Positions 35,441 through 47,300 of a stretch of DNA of 64,000 bases are shown here, one piece after another. Each line of letters begins with the position of its first letter. Position 1 is the stretch's first letter. The notes under the pieces are model-generated. The model had not been told where the DNA came from. It did not search any database and saw only the letters and a list, made by a program, of their open reading frames with translations. The stretch is from Symsagittifera roscoffensis (Eukaryota > Xenacoelomorpha > Acoela > Convolutidae), in contig NC_087064.1 of NCBI RefSeq assembly GCF_963678635.1, forward strand, positions 17,601,802 to 17,665,801, in the 5' to 3' direction. A program made the position numbers and the translations under genes.

Positions 35441-37771
35441 CTAAATTACTAACCTCATCAGACATCATCCACGACGTTTTCCACCACTGATTCTTCAACG
35501 ACGATTAGGTAATCTGAATTAAATAATTTACTAATGAATCCAAACAAAAACTAAAGTTCTTAATAAATGTTTTCTTTTTTCTTCATAGGCACAATCATCA
35601 ATCATCTACAAAACAAAAAAAACAAAAAAGCGAAATAAAAAACAGAAAACTTTTTCTATATTCATAAATTTCTATTAACCAATTTCAAGAATTGAAGCAG
35701 TAAAATTTTCCCGTACAAAGCAAAAAATTGATATATAATTTTTTTTCTCCCATGTAGTAAATATTCTTACAATTGAAAATAAATTGATAATTTCAACCCC
35801 CAAATCAAGCAGTAAACTTCATTTTTTTTAAAATGGTAAATTAATAAAAATTGCCTATTAACTGCAAAAAGCAGTACTAACCTTTTCAAAGACTCTTCTT
35901 TATATTTTCAAAATTCACTCGCCCACAAATTCTATCCACAATTGCACAGCTCGCCCAGGAAGAATTGTTTAAAGTAATGAATTTAAGTTTTAACTTGCAC
36001 TGATAACAACTCTAACCAGTTTCAACACGTTTCAGACGTTCCTATAACCCGGTTGAAAAGGAATTAGATAACAATCCAAACTAACCAACGCAAGCTTACT
36101 AAACACCACAAATCACAACCTAACAGCATGACTAAGAAAAGAAAACCCACGGTACCCAAACTGGATTAACACCAGCTTAGAACTGGATAAATTATTATTT
36201 TGAAGACTGCTTTTAAATCTGAATACAAAAAAACAAAACACCAAAAAGGCGAAAGACAAACCCAAAACAAACAATTTGATTTTTGAGAAAAAGACACAAC
36301 TAAGACAACAAAAAAACCAGTAATAAAAAAGGCACGAAAGGTTGAACTAAAACAGGACCCTACAAAAAAGAGAGCATGAAATTATACCCTCACTCCTGGC
36401 CTAACCAACCAGAGAGGACGTCCTGAGCAAGCTCTACAGCCGGCCTGACCCACCGTGCTACATCCACGATTTGTGACAACCACAACTCTCTTTTTGACGA
36501 GAGTTATCCAAGTGTGAGTAGCTCTTAAAAATAACCGAACAAAATAATAACACTTTTGCGATAAAAACTAATACAAGATCATGACCAAAAACAAGATTAA
36601 CAAAGATTTATATATGTAAATTTTACAATGCAGTATAATCACACTCCAACAATCACACTCCAAATAATCACACTCTAACAATCACACTCCAACTACGTAA
36701 TGGCAAGACACACCTGACATGCTGCCTACAGTCACTACACGCAACGTATTTAAAGTACGACTTGGCATCGCAGCAAAAGAAACCCATTGCAACCGAACAA
36801 TGGCCATCTCGATGTTCAAGTATACGTACAGATCCAAATCACCAGGCACTGCATCCAAAGTCAAACTACATGACACTCCCGAATGTGATTGGACCATTGC
36901 TATTCTCTAAAATCAACCAGATCAACACTCGTCACATTCGATCAGAAATCATAATACAATCTCCCGAAACTATTGTGATAACATCTCTTCTTCCAAACCA
37001 GAAAAGAATATGATCGCAACCTCTAAAGAAAAACACCATCATCCATCCTTCACTCCAATAGATTATTGAGAAACTAAAACTCTCTAAACCCCGGATGGGT
37101 GGAACCAGATCTAGACTAGTATTTATCAATCTCTAAAAAATTTTAAATACTAACCAATCATACTCCATCAAACTAACAACCCACTTATTTGTAACTGTTG
37201 AAACTACCTGCAATTTCAACACCAGAACACTTTGAATTGAACTTAGAATACAGTTGTTCTCATTCTGGAACTAACTCGCGTAAACCGGTGTACACTAGAA
37301 CTATTGAGACTAGGAGATATAAGAGCAAGGTTAAGATTGGTATTAGACTAAGAAGTTGCACGAATCTATCCGGCCAAAAAAAAAGATAGCGTGACGATCA
37401 GACGGTGTACCTTATATGAAATTACTCTATGGGTATATTCAAAAGGACTTTTTTTGTATTTTTGACAGGAACTTCCTAACTGCATTCGCTATGTAACTTC
37501 AAAACTTTGAGAAAAGTCATATTTGACATGGTAACGGTCCATTAGTTTAGATCTTATAAAGTTTTAATTTATAAGACCTTTACTAACACATTATGTATTG
37601 TGCACATTATGTAGAACTTTTGTAACTTTTGAGTTTTTGCGCGGAGATCACTATTCATCTCAAGCCATTACATGTCGACCTGACGTTAAGAACAGTCTCT
37701 AATTTTAGGAAGATCAAGATTTAGTTTCCTAATTTTAAGCCATTCCCGAGTCGAGATTTTTCACCTAATTT
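35441..37771. other. 3' flank of element 1, no gene seen
   Basis: A- and C-rich noncoding DNA at first (35441-36640), still compositionally like element 1, so the untranslated end and 3' LTR may lie here. I found no copy of the sequence upstream of gag and no clear polypurine tract next to TG...CA ends. Open frames at 36682-37390 overlap on both strands and show no domain. Confidence 0.4.
36637..36693. repeat. 14-15-bp microrepeat, four units
   Basis: AATCACACTCCAAC and close variants start at 36637, 36651, 36666 and 36680. One unit has T for C. Simple tandem repeat, no function inferred. Confidence 0.85.
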
Positions 37772-38180
37772 GAAGCAAGATTTGAGCGGTTTGAGCGGTT
37801 TGAGCGGTTTTTTTAGACAATTACGCTCAAAATCTTGCTTCAAAATGAGCGGTTTGAGCGGTTTTTGAACGGTTTATCTAAAAAAAACCGCTCAAAAACC
37901 GCGCTGGGACCTCGACCCTGGAAGACCGCTCTGGGACCTCGACCCGGGAAGACCGCTCAAAAACCGCTCAAAAACCGCTCAAATCTTGCTTGAAAAACCG
38001 TTCAAAAATCACCGCAAGAAATGAGCGGTTTTTGAGCGGTTTTTTCAGCAAGATTTGAGCGGTTTGAGCGGTTTTTCCAAAAAAACTGCCCAAAACGCCC
38101 AAACTGCTCAAACCGCTCAAATCTTGCTGGAAAACCGCTCAAACCGCTCAAATCTTGAGCGGTTTTTGAGCGGGATCTCG
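37772..38180. repeat. GAGCGGTTT/AAACCGCTC hairpin cluster
   Basis: The nonamer GAGCGGTTT and its complement AAACCGCTC occur a few dozen times between them in about 400 bp, in alternating blocks: plus-oriented to about 37870, minus-oriented to 38000, plus to 38075, minus to 38150, plus again. Blocks of AAGATTTGAGCGG and its complement CCGCTCAAATCTT flank them. A GGGACCTCGACCC(T/G)GGAAGACCGCTC module occurs twice (37908-37958) and its complement-free variant (GATCTCGACCCGGG) again at 38175. The single strand can fold into several alternative stems. The open frame at 38055-38288 only reads through the repeat. Confidence 0.85.
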
Positions 38181-38350
38181 ACCCGGGTTAAGCATAATTT
38201 ACTGAAGATTATACGTAATGGGATTATAAAGACATCAAAACTAAATGAGACATCATCCGCTGGAACCGGCATTTATCTATTAAGCTGATTAGTGCATACC
38301 TTCTTTTTCATTTCCTCAGCTCGTTCTAGTAAAAAGAAAAAGTACCTTAG

Positions 38351-41300
38351 TATATTTGAAAGCTATTCAACTCAAGAGCTTATTTTAAAAAAAGTCGCCA
38401 AAAGATTGTTAATTGTAAAATTTGTGAAACCTTGAGTGTTTGATAAGTTCCAAGTCGACCAGTTATGAGAAGTTAACGCTTGATATATTTTGTCTTTTTA
38501 CAGCATAAGCGGCAGTATAAATTAACGTCAGTTAATTTGATGCGAGTAATTTGGTATTTTCAACTTTATGGAGATTTTAAAGAACACGTGGAACATTCAA
38601 TTTTGGTCATTTGGAAATTAAAACATGTCGAATCATTTTCTACAGCAATTATATATACTTCTAAATAACTCATTAATTTTCTTATTGTTCGGACTTTCGA
38701 TACGAAAGTAATTGAATATTTGTGCTCGGGTGGGTTTTTTTTCTTCAGACAAATTTGGACTTTTTAACTAGCCATTTTTCACGGAATTTTTTATCTCATT
38801 TGAAAGGTATTGTTGTCCTGAGCTCAAACTTGAAAAAGCATTTCACCTGTGATCATTTTTCGTAAGAATATGGGTGATTAAAGATTGCAATTTTGGCCAA
38901 TTCGGGACAATTACGAGCGATATATTCCGCGCTATTAACGCGTAAGCGGAGAAATAAAACATCTTAGAACTCGTTCAAAATTGAAACTCGCTCCAAGTTG
39001 AAGGATGGTTGTTTGCTATAACTGATTTGTTACAAGGAGCGGAATCTATCCTTTTGTACTTTATATGGCGTGTGATTTTTATGAAAAGTTTCAAATTTTA
39101 GAAAAAAAAAATCATTTTATTTTAATACGTTCAATTTTTTAATGTTATTACTGATCCATAAACCTTAAAAGGCAGTCGGAACATTCACGGCTTCACCCTG
39201 ATACGAGTAGTCTTGTTGTAAAATGGTTTGGTTAAAAATGTTAATTAAAAGTTTTAACAGACGCGAATTTAGGAAGGGGGCGGGAGTGGGGCTTTCGGTC
39301 TTTCCTCAGGGTTTCAACCCCCTGCCGACCCACAGAATTACACCTTTGTACTATTTGAAATATCAATTCTTGATGACGAACCCTAGAAATGTTATGAAGA
39401 CGCCTACGGCGCAAAAATTTACTAATTTGGAGGGGAGAGCGCGCACCAAAAAAACTCAATTTTTCGGTCAACATTTTCCAAAAAGTGCCTTAAAACGCGT
39501 TTTACATGCGGCGCAGAAAATTTGGTCAAAACTGAGACTTTTTAGTGAAAAAAATTAGTTGGTCGAAGTAAAAAAAAGGTAGACAAAATTTTTTAAATTT
39601 TTTTGAAAACCCTTCACCCCTCCCCCATTCGAGATAAAGCTAGATCCGCCCCTGAGTCTTAAGAAACATTATGTAATTAGGCGATATTTTTTCGCGCGAA
39701 GTTTGTCAGCAGTTGATGCGAATAAGACGTGAACAAGAAATTTTGGAGGGCGCGTATTTTTGAATTTTTTCTTTGACCAAATTGAGTTTCCGAGTTCCTC
39801 AAAACCTTATGAAGACATTTTTTTGGCAAAGTTTTCTGCCTGGTCAAAAATTTTTTCTAAAAGCAGAAGCGACCACGTTTAGAACAAATTCTATGGAAAA
39901 ATTGCGGTTTTTCTCATCAAATACGAGTACACTGACTTCTTAAGCGCTTTTATAAAAATTGAGGACTGTCGAAAAAAAAGAGTATATTTGAAAGCTATTC
40001 AACTCAAGAGCTTATTTAAAAAAAAGTCCCCAAAAGATTGTTAATTATAAAATTTGTGAAACCTTGAGTGTTTGATAAGTTCCAAGTCGACCAGTTATGA
40101 GAAGTTAACACTTGATATATTTTGTCTTTTTACAGCATAAGCGACAGTATAAATTAACGTCAGTTAATTTGATGAGAGTAATTTGGTATTTTCAACTTTA
40201 TGGAGATTTTAAAGAACACGTGGAACATTCAATTTTGGTCATTTGGAAAACTAAAACATGTCGACTCATTTTCTACAGCAATTATATATACTTCTAAATA
40301 CCTCATTAATTTTCTTATTGTTCGGACTTTCGATACGAAAGTAATTGAATATTTGTGCTCGGGTGGGTTTTTTTTTCTTCAGACAAATTTGGACTTTTTA
40401 ACTAGCCATTTTTCACGGAATTTTTTTATCTCATTTGAAAGGTATTGTTGTCTTGAGCTCAAACTTGAAAAAACATTTTACCTGTGATCATTTTTCGTAA
40501 GTATATGGCTGATTAAAGATTGCCATTTTGGCCATTTCGGGACAATTACGCGCGATATATTTTGCGCAATTAACGCGTAAGCGGAGAAATAATACATCTT
40601 AGAACTCGTTCCAAATTGAAACTCGCTCCAAGTTGAAGGATGGTTGTTTTCTATAACTGATTTGTTACAAGGAGCGGAATCTATCCTTTTGTACTTTATA
40701 TGGCGTGTGATTTTTATAAAAAGATTCAAATTTTAGAAAAAAAAATCATTTTGTTTTAATACGTTCAATTTTTTAATGTTATTACTGATCCATAAACCTT
40801 AAAAGGCAGTCGAAACATTCAGGGCTTCACCCTGATACGAGTAGTCTTGTTGTATAATGGTTTGGTCAAAAAAGTTAATTAAAAGTCTTAACAGACGCGA
40901 ATTTAGGAAGGGGCGGGAGTGGGTCTTTCGGTCTTTCCTCAGGGTTTCAACCCCCTGCCGACCCACAGAATTGCACTTTTGTACTATTTGAAATATCAAT
41001 TCTTGATGACGAACCCTAGAAATGTTATGAAGACGCCTACGGCGCAAACATTTACTAATTTGGAGGGGAGAGCGCGCACCAAAAAAAATCAATTTTTCGG
41101 TCAACATTTTACAAAAAGTGCCTTAAAACGCGTTTTACATGCGGCGCAGAAAATTTGGTCAAACCTGAGACTTTTTAGTGAAAAAAGTTAGTTGGTCGAA
41201 GTAAAAAAAGGTCGACAAAATTTTTAAGTTTTTTTTGAAAACCCTTCACCCCTCCCCCATTCGAGATAAAGCTAGATCCGCCCCTGAGTCTTAAGAAACA

Positions 41301-44300
41301 TTATGTAATTAGGCGATATTTTTTCGCGCGAAGTTTGTAAGCAGTTGATGCGAATAAGACGTGAACAAGAAATTTTGGAGGACGCGTATTTTTGAATTTT
41401 TTCTTTGACCAAATTGAGTTTCCGAGTTCCTCAAAACCTTATGGAGACATTTTTTGGCAAAGTTTTCTGCCTGGTCAAAAATTTTTTTAAAAGCAGAAGC
41501 GACCACGTTTTGAACAAATTCTATTGAAAAATTGCGGTTTTTCTCATCAATTACGAGTACACTGACTTCTTAAGCGCTTTTATAAAAATTGAGGACCGTC
41601 GAAAAAAAAGAGTATATTTGAAAGCTATTCAACTCAAGAGCTTATTTAAAAAAAAAGTCCCCAAAAGATTGTTAATTATAAAATTTGTGAAACATTGAGT
41701 GTTTGATAAGTTCCAAGTCGACCAGTTATGAGAAGTTAACGCTTGATATATTTTGTCTTTTTACAGCATAAGCGGCAGTATAAATTAACGTCAGTTAATT
41801 TGATGCGAGTAATTTGGTATTTTCAACTTTATGGAGATTTTAAAGAACACGTGGAACATTCAATTTTGGTCATTTGGAAAATTAAAACATGTCGACTCAA
41901 TTTCTACAGCAATTGTATATACTTCTAAATACCTCATTAATTTTCTTATTGTTCGGACTTTCGATACGAAAGTAATTGAATATTTGTGCTCGGGTGGGTT
42001 TTTTTTCTTCAGACAAATTTAGACTTTTTAACTAGCCATTTTTCACGGAATTTTTTATCTCATTTGAAAGGTATTGTTGTCCTAAGCTCAAACTTGAAAA
42101 AGCATTTCACCAGTGATCAGTTTTTGTAAGAATATGGCTGATTTTTAAAGATATGGCTGAACTAGCCATTAAAGATTGCCATTTTGGCCAATTCGGGACA
42201 ATTACGCGCGATATATTTCGCGCTATTAACGCGTAAGCGGAGAAATAATACATCTTAGAACTCGTTCCAAATTGAAACTCGCTCCAAGTTGAAGGATGGT
42301 TGTTTGCTATTACTGATTTGTTACAAGGAGCGGAATCTATCCTTTTGTACTTTATATGGCGTGTGATTTTTATGAAAAGTTTCAAATTTTAGAAAAAAAA
42401 ATCATTTTGTTTTAATACGTTCGACTTTTTAAATGTTATTACTGATCCATAAACCTTAAAAAGCAGTCGGAACATTCAGAGCTTCACCCTGATTCGAGTA
42501 GTCTTGTTGTATAATGGTTTGGTTAAAAATGTTAATTAAAAGTCTTAACAGACGCGAATTTAGGAAGGGGGCGGGAGTGGGGCTTTCGGTCTTTCCTCAG
42601 GGTTTCAACCCCTGCCGACCCACAGAATTGCACCTTTGCACTATTTGAAATATCAATTCTTGATGACGAACCTTAGAAATGTTTTGAAGACGCCTACGGC
42701 GCAAACATTTACTAATTTGGAGGGGAGAGCGCGCACCAAAAAAACTCAATTTTTCGGTCAACATTTTCCAAAAAGTGCCTTAAAACGCGTTTTTCATGCG
42801 GCGCAGCAAATTTGGTCAAAACTGAGACTTTTTAGTGAAAAAAATTAGTTGGTCGAAGTAAGAAAAAGGTCGACAAAATTTTTAAGTTTTTTTTGAAAAC
42901 CCTTCACCCCTCCCCCATTCGAGATAAAGCTAGATCCGCCCCTGAGTCTTAAGAAACATTATGTAATTAGGCGATATTTTTTCGCGCGAAGTTTGTAAGC
43001 AGTTGATGCCAATAAGACGTGAACAAGAAATTTTGGAGGACGCGTATTTTTGAATTTTTTCTTTGACCAAATTGAGTTTCCGAGTTCCTCAAAACCTTAT
43101 GAAGACATTTTTTTGGCAAAGTTTTCTGCCTGGTCAAAAAATTTTTAAAAGCAAAAGCGACCACCTTTTGAACAAATTCTATTGAAAAATTGCGGTTTTT
43201 CTCATCAATTACGAGTACACTGACTTCTTAAGCGCTTTTATAAAAATTGAGGACCGTCGAAAAAAAAGAGTATATTTGAAAGCTATTCAACTCAAGAGCT
43301 TATTTAAAAAAAAAGTCCCCAAAAGATTGTTAATTATAAAATTTGTGAAACCTTGAGTGTTTGATAAGTTCCAAGTCGACCAGTTATGAGAAGTTAACGC
43401 TTGATATATTTTGTCTTTTTACAGCATAAGCGGCAGTATAAATTAACGTCAGTTAATTTGATGCGAGTAATTTGGTATTTTTTAACTTTATGGAGATTTT
43501 AAAGAGCACGTGGAACATTCAATTTTGGTCATTTGGAAAATTAAAACATGTCGACTCATTTTTGACAGCATTTATATATACTTCTAAATACCTCATTAAT
43601 TTTCTTATTGTTCGGACTTTCGATACGAAAGTAATTGAATATTTGTGCTCGGGTGGGTTTTTTTTCTTCAGACAAATTTGGACTTTTTAACTAGCCATTT
43701 TTCACGGAATTTTTTATCTCATTTGAAAGGTATTGTTGTCCTGAGCTCAAACTTGAAAAAGCATTTTACCTGTGATCATTTTTCGTAAGAATATGGGTGA
43801 TTAAAGATTGCCATTTTGGCCAATTCGGGACAATTACGCGCGATATATTTCGCACTATTAACGCGTAAGCGGAGAAATAATACATCTTAGAACTCGTTCC
43901 AAATTGAAACTCGCTCCAAGTTGAAGGATGGTAGTTTGCTATAACTGATTTGTTACAAGGAGCGGAATCTATCCTTTTGTACTTTATATGGCGTGTGATT
44001 TTTATGAAAAGTTTCAAATTTTAGAAAAAAAAAATCATTTTGTTTTAATACGTTCATTTTTTTAATGTTATTACTGATCCATAAACCTTAAAAGGCAGTC
44101 GGAACATTCAGGGCTTCACCCTGATACGAGTAGTCTTGTTGTATAATGGTTTGGTTAAAAATGTTAATTAAAAGTCTTAACAGACGCGAATTTAGGAAGG
44201 GGGCGGGAGTGGGGCTTTCGGTCTTTCCTCAGGGTTTCAACCCCCTGCCGACCCACAGAATTGACCCTTTGTATTATTTGGAACATCAATTCTTGATGAA

Positions 44301-47300
44301 GAACCCTAGAAATTTTATGAAGACGCCTACGTACAAACATTTACTAATTTGGAGGGGAGAGCGCGCACCAAAAAAACTCAATTTTTCGGTCAACATTTTC
44401 CAAAAAGTGCCTTAAAACGCGTTTTACATGCGGCGCAGAAAATTTGGTCAAAACTGAGACTTTTTAGTGAAAAAAGTTAGTTGGTCGAAGTTAAAAAAAA
44501 GGTCGGCAAAATTTTTTAATTTTTTTTGAAAACCCTTCACCCCTCCCCCATTCGAGATAAAGCTAGATCCGCCCCTGAGTCTTAAGAAACATTATGTAAT
44601 TAGGCGATATTTTTTCGCGCGAAGTTTGTAAGCAGTTGATGCGAATAAGACGTGAACAAGAAATTTTGGAGGACGCGTATTTTTGAATTTTTTCTTTGAC
44701 CAAATTGAGTTTCCGTGTTCCTCAAAACCTTATGAAGACATTTTTTTGGCAAAGTTTTCTGCCTGGTCCAAAATTTTTTTAAAAGCAGAAGCGACCCTGT
44801 TTTGAACAAATTCTATTGAAAAATTGCGGTTTTTCTCATCAATTACGAGTACACTGACTTCTTAAGCGCTTTTATAAAAATTGAGGACCGTCGAAAAAAA
44901 AGAGTATATTTGAAAGCTATTCAACTCAAGAGCTTATTTAAAAAAAAAGTCCCCAAAAGATTGTTAATTATAAAATTTGTGAAACATTGAGTGTTTGATA
45001 AGTTCCAAGTCGACCAATTATGAGAAGTTAACGCTTGATATATTTTGTCTTTTTACAGCATAAGCGGCAGTATAAATTAACGTCAGTTAATTTGATGCGA
45101 GTAATTTGGTATTTTCAACTTTATGGAGATTTTAAAGAACACGTGGAACATTCAATTTTGGTCATTTGGAAAATTAAAACATGTCGACTCAATTTCTACA
45201 GCAATTATATATACTTCTAAATACCTCATTAATTTTCTTATTGTTCGGACTTTCGATACGAAAGTAATTGAATATTTGTGCTCGGGTGGGTTTTTTTTCT
45301 TCAGACAAATTTAGACTTTTTAACTAGCCATTTTTCACGGAATTTTTTATCTCATTTGAAAGGTATTGATGTCCTAAGCTCAAACTTGAAAAAGCATTTC
45401 ACCTGTGATCAGTTTTTGTAAGAATATGGCTGATTTTTAAAGATATGGCTGAACTAGCCATTAAAGATTGCCATTTTGGCCAATTCGGGACAATTACGCG
45501 CGATATATTTCGCGCTATTAACGCGTAAGCGGAGAAATAATACATCTTAGAACTCGTTCCAAATTGAAACTCGCTCCAAGTTGAAGGATGGTTGTTTGCT
45601 ATTACTGATTTGTTACAAGGAGCGGAATCTATCCTTTTGTACTTTATATGGCGTGTGATTTTTATGAAAAGTTTCAAATTTTAGAAAAAAAAATCATTTT
45701 GTTTTAATACGTTCGACTTTTTAAATGTTATTACTGATCCATAAACCTTAAAAAGCAGTCGGAACATTCAGAGCTTCACCCTGATTCGAGTAGTCTTGTT
45801 GTATAATGGTTTGGTTAAAAATGTTAATTAAAAGTCTTAACAGACGCGAATTTAGGAAGGGGGCGGGAGTGGGGCTTTCGGTCTTTCCTCAGGGTTTCAA
45901 CCCCTGCCGACCCACAGAATTGCACCTTTGTACTATTTGAAATATCAATTCTTGATGACGAACCTTAGAAATGTTATGAAGACGCCTACGGCGCAAACAT
46001 TTACTAATTTGGAGGGGAGAGCGCGCACCAAAAAAACTCAATTTTTCGGTCAACATTTTCCAAAAAGTGCCTTAAAACGCGTTTTTCATGCGGCGCAGCA
46101 AATTTGGTCAAAACTGAGACTTTTTAGTGAAAAAAATTAGTTGGTCGAAGTAAAAAAAAGGTCGACAAAATTTTTAATTTTTTTTTGAAAACCCTTCACC
46201 CCTCCCCGATTCGAGATAAAGCTAGATCCGCCCCTGAGTCTTAAGAAACATTATGTAATTAGGCGATATTTTTTCGCGCGAAGTTTGTAAGCAGTTGATG
46301 CCAATAAGACGTGAACAAGAAATTTTGGAGGACGCGTATTTTTGAATTTTTTCTTTGACCAAATTGAGTTTCCGAGTTCCTCAAAACCTTATGAAGACAT
46401 TTTTTTGGCAAAGTTTTCTGCCTGGTCAAAAAATTTTTAAAAGCAAAAGCGACCACTTTTTGAACAAATTCTATTAAAAAAATTGCGGTTTTTCTCATCA
46501 ATTACGAGTACACTGACTTCTTAAGCGCTTTTATAAAAATTGAGGACCGTCGAAAAAAAAGAGTATATTTGAAAGCTATTCAACTCAAGAGCTTATTTAA
46601 AAAAAAAGTCCCCAAAAGATTGTTAATTATAAAATTTGTGAAACCTTGAGTGTTTGATAAGTTCCAAGTCGACCAGTTATGAGAAGTTAACGCTTGATAT
46701 ATTTTGTCTTTTTACAGCATAAGCGGCAGTATAAATTAACGTCAGTTAATTTGATGCGAGTAATTTGGTATTTTTTAACTTTATGGAGATTTTAAAGAGC
46801 ACGTGGAACATTCAATTTTGGTCATTTGGAAAATTAAAACATGTCGACTCATTTTTGACAGCATGTATATATACTTCTAAATACCTCATTAATTTTCTTA
46901 TTGTTCGGACTTTCGATACGAAAGTAATTGAATATTTGTGCTCGGGTGGGTTTTTTTCTTCAGACAAATTTGGACTTTTTAACTAGCCATTTTTCACGGA
47001 ATTTTTTTATCTCATTTGAAAGGTATTGTTGTCCTGAGCTCAAACTTGAAAAAGCATTTTACCTGTGATCATTTTTCGTAAGAATATGGGTGATTAAAGA
47101 TTGCCATTTTGGCCAATTCGGGACAATTACGCGCGATATATTTCGCACTATTAACGCGTAAGCGGAGAAATAGTACATCTTAGAACTCGTTCCAAATTGA
47201 AACTCGCTCCAAGTTGAAGGATGGTAGTTTGCTATAACTGATTTGTTACAAGGAGCGGAATCTATCCTTTTGTACTTTATATGGGGTGTGATTTTTATGA

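Noticed and set aside
37772-38180. CRISPR-like array
   Set aside because: The repeats are 9-14 bp, alternate in orientation and have no uniform spacers; the host is eukaryotic.
39223-39558. 111-codon ORF recurring in satellite units (also 47438-47773 and a 106-codon form at 49085-49405)
   Set aside because: In the other units the frame is broken by single-base indels (for example units 3, 4 and 5), and the unit is overall uniform, so there is no sign of coding constraint. An antisense frame is equally open.
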